From Albugo candida (Eukaryota > Oomycota > Peronosporomycetes > Albuginales), in the NCBI GenBank assembly GCA_040437565.1, contig JBDOQK010000022.1:186001-250000 (forward strand): a DNA stretch of 64,000 nucleotides, given 5' to 3'. Position 1 is the stretch's first letter. Each line of letters begins with the position of its first letter. Shown piece by piece: positions 10,859-20,578 of this stretch. The position numbers and the translations under genes are program-made. The notes beneath the pieces are model-generated. The model made no database searches and was not told where the DNA came from. It worked only from the letters and a program-made list of their open reading frames with translations.

Positions 10859-11572
10859 TTACAGGAAATCGACCTGCGCGTATGATTGGGGCAAATTCGC
10901 TGACATTTTCTCGATGAATTCATTGACGGATAAGCGTCGTGCAGGTTCATTTTCTTGACTTTCTAGACAGTTTGTGACTTTTTCGACAATGTGTTGAGTT
11001 CCACGAAACTTTTGCAATTTGTCGATGAGATCGAGCACTAAGAATTGAGAAATGAGACATGTGCGGACGGAGAGGAAGTACTTACTTGAAATTGAACTGG
11101 TTTCATCGATGACACAAACGAGGAATATCGCAATGTGGAAGAGCTGATCGAACGCGAGGCCTTCGGAATCGCATAGATTTCTACTGCAACCGGTACGAAA
11201 CTCTTCCCAATCGATGACGCCGTCTAAATTGTCATCGAATTCCCAAAGAAGCCATTTTATGTGTGAAGTAGAGATCTTCTTGCGAATTGCTTTGAAAAAT
11301 GCTTTCATATCGAGGGGAGAGATGACCTGAGGTGTTTGTGCGGTCTTTTTTGGCTCAGAATGTGAGACCGCTTCCATAATTTCATGGTGTGATTGCTGAG
11401 CTGTTTGCATTCGACGTAATGTGGCGATAGAATGAGGAATAACCGAATCCGTCAGTGGAGGTGTGTGTGCGCGTATATTATCCCGTATGCTGCTACTGCT
11501 CGCATAGTGACATAAATGCTCAAACACTCGAAGCAGCGCATTTTCAAGATCAGGATGCACAGTAGTCGCCAT
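10859..11572 (-). CDS. EF-hand protein, probably with one in-frame intron
   Basis: 237 aa if unspliced. It contains one canonical EF-hand loop, DDNLDGVIDWEE (residues 113-124), with D, N, D, D, E at positions 1, 3, 5, 9 and 12, so it should bind Ca2+. A second helix-loop region near the C-terminus (SVNEFIEKMSANL) looks degenerate. A likely intron lies at 11038-11085: GTAAGT donor, TTCTTAG acceptor, 48 nt, no stop and a multiple of three. Spliced, the product is 221 aa, and the intron-encoded stretch (SKYFLSVRTCLISQF) looks unlike its surroundings. It is convergent with the GH5 gene, whose stop is only 69 bp away. Partner and pathway unknown. The start at 11572 is 55 bp from the gap, so an upstream exon cannot be excluded. 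Confidence 0.75.
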   Translation of the reverse strand: MATTVHPDLENALLRVFEHLCHYASSSSIRDNIRAHTPPLTDSVIPHSIATLRRMQTAQQSHHEIMEAVSHSEPKKTAQTPQVISPLDMKAFFKAIRKKISTSHIKWLLWEFDDNLDGVIDWEEFRTGCSRNLCDSEGLAFDQLFHIAIFLVCVIDETSSISSKYFLSVRTCLISQFLVLDLIDKLQKFRGTQHIVEKVTNCLESQENEPARRLSVNEFIEKMSANLPQSYAQVDFL

Positions 11573-11726
11573 GCAGTGTGGTACACCTTAAGTCATGGCA
11601 GACTTGATGCAGACACTGTAGTGAAANNNNNNNNNNNNNNNNNNNNNNNNNNNNNNNNNNNNNNNNNNNNNNNNNNNNNNNNNNNNNNNNNNNNNNNNNN
11701 NNNNNNNNNNNNNNNNNNNNNNNNNN

Positions 11727-14260
11727 TTTCACTGGTTGACCACTTGGAATTTTCCAAAGAGGAATTCGGTTTTGCGAAACTTTCGACATGGCTCCTCGAT
11801 GCGATAGCATGATAAGGCCGACCTTGCAGATCCCGCTTCTGGAATGATCTGGCGGAAATACAATGATCAGATTAAAGAAACCCGATGAAAATTCAACCTG
11901 GCCTTGACGCCAGTGGACGTTGGGTAGACATGTCTCTTCTCAACTTCACCTGCATGGGAGCAACGCCGAGGATAATAGTCGGACCGCAAGTTTGTAACCT
12001 GTATGATCCCATGGGACCAGTGCGAGAATGCTTTACTTATACATAGTCCGCGTTGAATAGAATTTGATAGAATCAAGCTAGTCAAGCTCTGTAAGATGAT
12101 TTGCAGCTAAGTGCATGATCAACATATTTCGAATATCTCATACTTTATTCACGTGAACAAGTGTCTGACAGAGCTTGTCCTGCTATTTATCGGCACACAA
12201 AAAAATACTCTTGCCCGCTCACACGTAATAGGAAGTGAATAAAGCCGGTGTTTTCAACGTTATTTCTTACCAGACTCATAAATCGTTGGCATTCGTGCCA
12301 GAGAGCTTTTTTTAAGAACCTCAGCACGACAGAAGAACACTTTTCATGAAATACCTGACGACAAATAAACTCTGAACGACGCAAAGCTTTTTATAGATAA
12401 TTGTATGCGTCGGTAGATATATCTACTACGATAACAGCGAGCTTCAGGGTCCCTACCAGCCCAAAACGGAATAAATATGATGTACGAACTAAAAACTTGC
12501 ATCTAAAAAAGCTGTGCATCAATTGAACATTGCTACCAAGTACAAGCTCCATTGGATCTACTTTCAATGTATCGAGTGATTGCTGCGCACACAATGTTGG
12601 TGAATGTGTAACATAAGCACCCAATAATATCGTCAAGTGTGTCGACAATTCCCCATCGAGCGAGAAGTTGAATTAATGTGTTTATGGTGCAGATCACCGT
12701 CAGAACTATAAAATGCTTTTATCTGAGTGACTAAAGCCTCTGCTTTCATTGAGTTGAATTCCAGTTGGGTTTTCATTATATCAAAGTACACGACATCTTT
12801 GGTAGAAAGCATTGTATAGAGATCCAGTCAAAAGAATTACTAGGTGATTGAACAACGTCGGTATCACATATTTGCTTCCCAAGAAAAGCTATCGTATCGA
12901 ATGCTCCAATGCAATGGCACACAGAGTTAACGCGTACGGCGGTGGTAAAGACTGCTTCTTCAGCGACAATCTTGGATATATTTCTCGACATGACATATCA
13001 CACACCCAGACGTGAGATGTATGTCATGAGGGATCTAGAGAGAGCGAAGTGTACTATAGCCAAAAATGGGACTGGCACTGTCTTCTTTATGCACGTTCCA
13101 TTACAAAGTCTTCCAAAGCAAAAACGTCTCGCCTTGGAAATTAATGACAGATTTACGATTTGACGCAATGGATATCCTTGGCAATAAATAAGTGTCGAGA
13201 CGAGACGGATTGCATTCAATATTTTGGAACCTCTTATATCCGGCCAGAAGAAGACTAGCTCTTGTTTTCTACTTTTCTATGAAGATAACGTTCATGGTAG
13301 TTCGATGAACGAAGTCATTGATATCTCAGTAGTTGAGAGATTTGCGAGTTGGAAAAAATCCAAAAACGAGTCATTTCGTCTTGCTTTGATAGATGGCACA
13401 AGTAAGTGCGTTTCTAATAAAACTTCCGAGATTTCTTCCGAAAGATAGTGACCTTGTTGCAAGTTTATAGGATATTGCATTCAGCTGAAGACTGTAGTGA
13501 TCGTACAAAACGATAACAAGGAGACGCGGTGCTGCAGATGGATATTGAAAGCTGATCCAGTGTTACGTGACTTTTACACACGACCGACAAAAGCTCACTG
13601 TAAGCCATCTCTTTCTGTATCGTAGCAGGGCAGCTAGTTTTATCACACATGTGATATAGTTCTGTCGAGCTGAAGAGAATATTTCATAAATGCAAAAAAG
13701 CGGTCAAAACATTGCCAAAGTTTCTGAGGTCGCACTTCGTATGCATTATCCTTCGACATACAACCCGTCAGAATGTTATCGTTGATGCCTCAAAGTTTGA
13801 GCCTTACTGATGCTGGATGTTACCCAACTATTGCTATTTCCAAATTGGGTATACCACGCAGCGTATTTTTTGTTTGTTGAAGGTACAAGGACGCAAGAAC
13901 TCTCATTATCACTAGAAGAGAGGTGATAAATATAGGATTTTGCAGGTTGTAATGGTAAGACAGCTGAGGAAGCTGGGGATTACTGTTCCACGAAAAGAGA
14001 TACAATTATGGATACAAATCAATACAAAACAAGAAAGGGTACTATTTGTCAGAAGCTGTCGAAAAGCCTCCGTCAGGCTATACGATTGGATCCTTATTCA
14101 GCAATTCTTAGCCAGTCACAATCTTACACGCTGTATCCTTTGTTCGATTTGTGCCGGAAAGCAGTATGAACAAGTGCATTAGAGGAAACTCTTCTATGGT
14201 CCCACTCTTCCAATCGCTACATTCAGATGGTTGGCCTTCACTCATTAACGAAAAGTCAAG
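11727..14260. repeat. CCG upstream repeat blocks
   Basis: No gene supported. 11727-11890 matches other copies at 24100-24330, 29415-29640 and 34400-34640, and is an exact inverse of 2657-2802. 12120-12420 resembles 24600-24800, 29930-30230 and 34850-35000. 12900-13650 resembles 31300-31860 and 35830-36680. 13925-14260 is the conserved leader just before the CCG start. Both strands carry scattered, broken frames shared between copies (for example, around 13020-13160 on the plus strand), possibly an old decayed gene. The whole piece is bounded by gaps and may be misplaced. Confidence 0.6.
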
Positions 14261-15178
14261 ATGCTGTACGGTCGGAAGTCGCTCGCCTTCTTCCTATTCT
14301 GTATTCTGTGCATCTTCCCACGCTCATGTTGCGAGCTCAAGCTCAAGAAACAATTGCTGACACTGAAGCGAAACAGTGTTCCCTACAAGGATGTCATTGA
14401 GTGCCAGGATTGTATCCTGAAAGTCGCTGGTGCCATGCGCGCCACTCGTTACCGCGGAGATGCAAGTCATCCAGAGGGACCCGATTATACACAAACCCAG
14501 TATATGGTGACTGGTTCGGATTTTGCGTTTATGGGAATACACAGTAAGTGCGCCATGCTCAAGGTTTGTGGTGTTTTTGAGGTCGAAGACCCACCATCGA
14601 CATCTGATGAGCCCACTGAGCGGAATCGCTTTGTGTTCGGTAAGCCGACTCCGTGGACAGAGTTGTGGGAGTTTGAATATATGGAGAGGAATCAAAAACT
14701 AGAAACAAGGATGAGAGATCCAATGTGCTTCACACTAGAACCTACGGAAGCGACATCGCAAATCAGATCGTGCTTGAAAGAAGCCAGCAGCTCGAGCTTA
14801 ATCAGAGAGTATTCCGTTAGATTAGACGAAGGTCTACTTACACGGTCGATAATTCTTTTGTATCCCCAAGACAACAACCAACAACCTAAAGAAATACATC
14901 GTTCATGCCAGCATTTGAATCTTGCAGTGGATTCTTCGAAATATGTACCCGTTGCTGAATGTCGAAAGTTGAGTGTGCAGACTTGTATTGTAGAAACCAC
15001 GACTTCTTTTGTAGAACCCACTCGTTCCACTTAAAAGCGTATGAAACACAACACACCGACCGCTTCCCATGGCACGAAGGAGCCCATTACGTTTTTAGGT
15101 ACGCCAAGCTGTATGAAAGTTTTATTTAAAGCTTGCAGCACTTGGCAATTGTGCTGCAAGCTTTAAATAAAACTTTCA
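14261..15178 (+). pseudogene. CCG-type secreted protein, N-terminal half, broken or truncated
   Basis: Starts MLYGRKSLAFFLFCILCIF, a signal peptide. CQDCILKVAGAMRAT follows, a clean CxxCxxxxxG signature (about residues 49-58), then VTGSDFAFMGIHSKC, a cysteine in KVCGVF, MCFTLEPTEATSQIRSCLKE, REYSVR, SIILLYPQ and SSKYVPVAEC. The open frame stops at 15034 after 257 residues, where other family members continue. Family-like sequence runs on to the gap at 15179, so this is one end of a longer locus with about one break before the gap. A truncated secreted protein could still be made. Effector role is inferred from family and context. Confidence 0.8.
15114..15178. repeat. Perfect 28-bp fold-back at a contig edge
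   Basis: Arms 15114-15141 and 15151-15178 are perfect inverted copies separated by 9 bases, ending exactly at the gap. In the sister sequence (2430-2480, inverse orientation) the same stretch continues normally without a fold-back. A chimeric contig end is therefore more likely than a real hairpin. Confidence 0.8.
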
Positions 15179-15507
15179 NNNNNNNNNNNNNNNNNNNNNN
15201 NNNNNNNNNNNNNNNNNNNNNNNNNNNNNNNNNNNNNNNNNNNNNNNNNNNNNNNNNNNNNNNNNNNNNNNNNNNNNNAGAAAGGGTATTATTTGTCAGA
15301 AGCTGTCGAAAAGCCTCCGTCAGGCTGTACGATTGGATCCTTATTCAGCAATTCTTAGCCAGTCACAATCTTACACGTTGTATCCTTTGTTCGATTTGTG
15401 CCGGAAAGCAGTATGAACAAGTCGATTGGAGGAAACTCTGCTATGGTTCCACTCTTCCAATCGCTACATTCAGATGGCTGGCCTTCACTCATTAAGCAAA
15501 AGTCAAG

Positions 15508-17214
15508 ATGCTGTACGGTCGAATACCGCTCGTCTTCTTTCTATGCTGTATTCTGTGCGTTTCCAAACGCTCACATTGTGGATTGGTGACAAAATTCTTG
15601 GACCTACCGAAACGATACATTACCGGCGATGGAATCATTCAGTGCCAGAGTTGTATTTTGAATGTCGCTGGTGCCATGCGCGCAAATATTTAGAGCAGAA
15701 CGCTTGCTGTTCCACGTCGTGACACTTATAAGAATGTTATGTTTTCGGTGACTTATTCGGAGTTTGCGCTCATCGGCATACACAGTAAGTGCGCCATGGT
15801 GGGGGCTTGTGCTGAATTCGATGTCAAAGACCCACCTGAGAATCGACGAGGGTGGCAGGGTTGCATCCCTCGCTCGACGAATCTCAATGTCATTCCTGAC
15901 CCGAATCACTTGACGGAGTTGAAGACCACTCAAGAACAAGAAACAGAGAAGAGAGGTCCAATGTGCTTCACACTACAACCTATGAAAGCGACAGCGCAAA
16001 TCAGATCGTGCCTGAAAGAAGTCAGCGGCTCGAACTTAATCAGAGAGTATTTCGCTGGTTTTAGCGACAATCTAGTTATGCGGTCAATAATTATTTTGTA
16101 TCCCCAATACAACATGGATAAACCTGAAGAAATACTTCTTTCATGCCAGCATTTGGATCTCGTAGTGGATTCTTCGATATATGTACACGTTGATGAATGT
16201 CAAGAATTGAGTGCGGGGACTTCTCTTGTACAACCCACTCCTTCCACTCAAATGCGTGCTGACGACAACATACCGACTTCTTCCCATGGCACGAAGGTTC
16301 CCAGTAAGTTTTCAGGTACGCCACGCTGTATGTACGTTGTATTTGAATCTTGCGGCACAGCTGCCGACTGCATGACAACTTTCCTCCGATATGTTAAGGG
16401 TGAAGCGGTTTTTCTTCACAGAGAAAAAAAAAGAGATTATTATTTTTATCTGTTTGGGAGCACGCTGGCCATGGATGATTTGCCTGGTCGAACAAAACCA
16501 GAAATGAACATCCGTATAAGCGACGTCAATTGTATTGAGTTCCTTTCTCATCATTACGACACATCAGAATCATTTCAGTTCCAAATATCAGCTTGGAAGC
16601 CAACCAGTGAACTATCGTTCTCAATACAACCTTTGAAGCGAACCAATCCACAACATATACAATCTCGTGATGACGAAAAGCGTTGTGTCTTAGCTTATGA
16701 GGAGAACATTGAGAAAGCTTGCCTGCCTTGTGTTCAGGAGTTGGAAATGGAAGGGGGCATCGAAAAGATGACTGGTTCTACAATTTTATTATCAGGGATC
16801 AACGATTCCAACGAGGCGAAACTTGCAACATGTATCACAAAACCAAATGAGCTTCCACGTTGTTCTAATTATAATTTCCTTCCTTTGGAGATGTGCGAAT
16901 ATCCGATGCCTTCGACATTTAAGAAGGGTCCTGAACGCATTTATAAACCTACTCACGAAACAGTGACGTTGCTAGAAACGACCGGACTTGACGAAACCCG
17001 CCTTAAAGATCTCGCACTACGCCATACCGTGCTACTGGTTTCACGCGAGCAAAATTACTTGTGGATGCTACCTGATGAAAAGTTCGATCCAAGAGCTGAG
17101 ATGTACGGGAAAAACCGTGGGAGGATGAACTTCGACATGGAAGTTCGCTATTTGCGTGCTATTTCGTCAGCAAATATGGAGAAACTTATTGATCAGCAGA
17201 TACCCGAAGAGTAA
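15508..17214 (+). pseudogene. CCG-type secreted protein, nearly whole but broken
   Basis: Begins MLYGRIPLVFFLCCILCV (signal peptide), with CQSCILNVAGAMRA (the CCG signature) about 47 residues in. Then come SEFALIGIHSKC, MCFTLQPMKATAQIRSCLKE, SIIILYPQ, HGTKVPSKFSGTPRC, CMTTFLRYVKGEAVFL, DYYFYLFGS, HHYDTSES, CVLAYEENIEKACLPC, MTGSTILLSG, CSNYNFLPLEMCEY, LKDLALRHTVLLVS, YLWMLPDEK and YLRAISSANM. About one interruption relative to the family; the larger open part runs from 15739 to 17214. The conserved leader precedes the start (15279-15507). Its 3' flank is cut at about 17358 where the inverted repeat begins. Confidence 0.85.
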
Positions 17215-17937
17215 CGATTTAAAATATATCCATCATTGACTTTCTTCTTCTGAATGGAACACAAGTATGTGTATCCGACTTGTGCCCATACTTTCAACTT
17301 TCCCGTTCTTTACAATGCGCAACATAAATGACAAAGCTTGACGCTTTATAACTTCCTTGAAAGGCTGATAGGGAAAGTAGAAGGAGGGATAAGGATGGAT
17401 CAAATATGAGATCGAGAAAAAAGAAGTTTCTGTTTTGTGTAAAAGACTTTTCGAATGCTATTGTCTGATGGCTAGATTTGTAATATCCCAGGATAGGGAT
17501 GCGATTCGAACGAAGTAATTACAAATATGATCTATTCGAAAATGGGTAGCACGTGCTCTATGACTTTGTGTAATGTTCTAGATCGTAAAAGAGATTCAAA
17601 AAAGATATAGCGAGGAGCAAAGTTTTGTAGTTCTTCTCCCGTTTTGCGTTGAAAATGTCGAAAAAGCTATATACATTGCGTATTGACTTAACTGAATGGC
17701 ATAACACTTTTGCGTGCGATACTTGAAGCTGATAGAAGAAAGGAGAAGATCGTAATTCGCATGCTGCCTCTGTAGAAAGGAAAGCCCTTTACAGGTGACA
17801 TTTATAGGGATAGGATGTCAAGGTATGATTTCTTTTTGAGGCTTAGAGGGTGTAAAGCTTTGGTAAGTAATTGCTAAATGATTCGATAGGCAGATATTTT
17901 TGTATCTATAGCTGCGGAATTTGAGAACGCAAATGCA

Positions 17938-19225
17938 ATGTATAATTCATTTTGTATATGCGGAANNNNNNNNNNNNNNNNNNNNNNNNNNNNNNNNNNN
18001 NNNNNNNNNNNNNNNNNNNNNNNNNNNNNNNNNNNNNNNNNNNNNNNNNNNNNNNNNNNNNNNNNGCATGACCGTTCGTGTCCAATGTGGTCTACACCAT
18101 CATCAACACTCAGAACCACTAAAGCTGTTAGCAATATACGCACGGCATGGTCGAAACTTGAGCAGCAATGGACGGCTTTAGAGCGTGAAACGCTCTCTTT
18201 GATAGAAGCATTCCAAAATGGACATCAAAATCTCACAGCTGCATTGAAGAACAGTCAAAAGGAAACTTCTACAGAGACCAAACTCGTTCAAGACCTCTAT
18301 GAGCGCATTCCGGGTTCCGTACCCAGCTCAGTCGGTTAAGCACTTGAGCGCACGGACCCCCTGCCGGAGGTCGTTAGTTCGATTCCCGGCAGTGTGGGCA
18401 GCGGTTTGAGCCCACTCAAGCAATAAGCTTGGAAAATATCTGCCTCCNNNNNNNNNNNNNNNNNNNNNNNNNNNNNNNNNNNNNNNNNNNNNNNNNNNNN
18501 NNNNNNNNNNNNNNNNNNNNNNNNNNNNNNNNNNNNNNNNNNNNNNNTGCCGGAGGTCGTTAGTTCGATTCCCGGCAGTGTGGGCAGCGGTTTGAGCCCA
18601 CTCAAGCAATAAGCTTGGAAAATATCTGCCTCCCTAGGTTTGAAGTCAGACTTAAGTGATATTCATACGGTCAAGGACTCATGATAGGATAAGGAAGGTA
18701 GTTAAAAAACCAGTTAAACAGTGTAATGAAATCCTTGACAATCTATGATATGATATGAGCGCATTCCTACGGGATTTAGACATTGCTCGTTTCAGGATCT
18801 TTTTTCAAACGAGGAAATGAACGCAATGCACATTGAAGACATTTTTTCTCAAATTTTATTAAGAAAGAAAAAATTTCACCACATTTTGTGCAGAATGTAT
18901 GTCACTTACGAAAACAATCGAATTAACGGTAGGAATACATGAGAGGTTTGAAGTGTGTATTGACAGTTGCAAACGTTTAGCATAGAGCACTTGTGATACA
19001 TTTGAAGAGACTACAGAGACATTTCGCGATATTGGACACAAATTACAGTTTTTTGAAGCAGCATATCAGCACGTGGTAAGCTCTTTACAGTATTATAGCA
19101 TCACAAGAATTTATCAGTTTGTCTTTCGTAGGAATCTGTGCTTCATATTATTTCCTTTGATCTTACAGAAGAACAGCTGATGTGCCTTCATATTGTATGG
19201 GCGATCTCTCCATTCACAAGAAACT
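17938..19225 (+). pseudogene. Inverted copy of the unidentified helical gene, disrupted by a SINE
   Basis: Same gene as 7275-8128 in opposite orientation. The coding part 18066-18311 is identical to the left copy. A SINE then interrupts it inside the exon at the codons for ERIP, between duplicated 14-bp target sequences. Beyond 18768 the copy resumes with several substitutions: the exon-intron border AACGGTAGGA is kept, but the next exon is altered (its acceptor side reads CATAGAGCACTTGTG). The final exon near 19130-19225 is recognisable but its end differs. It is unlikely to encode the full protein. A truncated product ending in the SINE is possible. Confidence 0.75.
18312..18753 (+). mobile_element. 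tRNA-derived SINE with 14-bp target site duplication
   Basis: A short interspersed element with a tRNA-like head: a box A-like AGCTCAGTCGGTTAAGC at 18325-18341 and a box B-like GTTCGATTCCC at 18377-18387. An unrelated body follows, then an AT-rich TATGATATGA-type 3' end. It is flanked by identical TATGAGCGCATTCC at 18298-18311 and 18754-18767. The inverted paralogue (around 7741-7775) has one copy of this target and no insert, so the empty site is visible. The gap 18448-18547 sits inside, with 18362-18447 repeated exactly at 18548-18633, so true length is probably near 256 bp. It inserted into an exon of a gene copy. Mobilised in trans by LINE machinery in known families. Confidence 0.88.
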
Positions 19226-19660
19226 GACTGAAAGTTGAAGTTTCTGAGAGCATTTGATAGCATTCAATCAATGAAACTAAACATTTTCTGTCAATGTGTC
19301 AAGACTGTTCCTGGGGTAGGGGCCGTTACGTCATATAACAGACCCGCGTCGTTGCAATTGCACACTTCTTCATGCTGAACAGCTTGCAACTGATGTGCTC
19401 GTAATTTCATACAATAGCACCTTAAGCAAAGACTTGAGTATTCTGTGACATATTAAGTCTCTTCAAGCCCCGTTGTCTTCCGCCATTGCAGTGTTGATGT
19501 ACGTGCAACATTGATGACGAGCTATTAGTGTGTCATAAAGCTGGGGCATTTCTTCATCAAGTAGATGTATTTCTCAACATCAACATGGAGCATTTGTGAG
19601 TGTTATGGAACACACTTAAAAGAGAATGGTCAACTCTTTGCTACTCTGCTTCTCGTACAT

Positions 19661-20578
19661 AGTCCAACATTCCTTATGATATTGTCGATCTTATGTCGCA
19701 GAAATTCATTTTCTCGCTGATTTCCGCAGCCTTATACTATACCAATTAGCTTTGCTCGGGTTCAAATTGCGATGTGGGGGCTATATCTCGACGCAACTGT
19801 CTCATGTCCATTTTCACAAACTTTTGAAGCACCTGTCTTTGAGCTTTTTGTGATATGAGGTCGTCGGCGTTTAACTCTATTGTTGCGTCGCCTATTGGTT
19901 AATAATGTATCCACTTAATGTGACTTTATCTAAGTTGCTGTTCTTCACGCTATGTATTGACACGATTTGAAAAAGCCGAAATAGGTCGTCAGGTATTCCA
20001 TCTCAGCTTGATTCTTGACCCTCAAGCAGCATCTCTATTGTACAATTCTATTCTCGTCTGTTATAAGCTTGCCTCTCTGTCCAAAGCGAAGTCGATGGCA
20101 AGCGCTATCATGACAAATATAAGATATCGCAGGTTGTAATGGTAAGGTAGCGCAGGGAGCAGAGCATTACGACTAAAATACATTTATGAATTTATCATAA
20201 TACAATAAACGAAAGGGTATTCGTTCTGAGAGCCTGTCGGATAGCCTCNNNNNNNNNNNNNNNNNNNNNNNNNNNNNNNNNNNNNNNNNNNNNNNNNNNN
20301 NNNNNNNNNNNNNNNNNNNNNNNNNNNNNNNNNNNNNNNNNNNNNNNNCGAAAGGGTATTCGTTCTGAGAGCCTGTCGGATAGCCTCCGTCCAACCTGTA
20401 CAATTGGATCCTTATTGAAGAATTAATAGCCAATCATAGTCTTACACGTTGTATCCTTTGTTCGATTTGTGCCGGAAAGCAGCATGAACAAGTAGATTGG
20501 AGGAAACTCTGCTATGGTCCCACTCTTTTAATCGCTACATTCAGCTGGTTGGCCATCGTTCAGTAAGGAAAAGTCAAG
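19661..20578. other. Intergenic and CCG leader upstream of 20579
   Basis: 19661-20110 shows no recognisable gene. 20115-20578 is the conserved CCG leader block, interrupted by the gap 20249-20348. The 39 bases before the gap (20210-20248) recur exactly after it (20349-20387). Confidence 0.55.

Larger units (their letters stand above)
17359..19660. repeat. Right arm of large inverted repeat
   Basis: Reverse complement of 6504-8707. Identity to the left arm is essentially complete from 17359 to 18311 and drops abruptly after the SINE insertion, from 18768 onward. The left end replaces the normal 3' flank of the CCG locus at 15508-17214. The arm carries a duplicated copy of the GH5 upstream region but no GH5 gene. 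Confidence 0.85.

Noticed and set aside
15114-15178. Hairpin terminator or regulatory stem-loop
   Set aside because: Perfect fold-back at a gap edge, absent from the sister sequence; better explained as a chimeric contig end.
17220-17358. Independent gene after the CCG locus
   Set aside because: This is the common CCG 3' flank seen behind other copies; no supported frame.
18321-18390. A functional tRNA gene
   Set aside because: Box A and box B are present, but the acceptor, anticodon and T stems do not pair properly, and the segment continues into a SINE body with target duplications.
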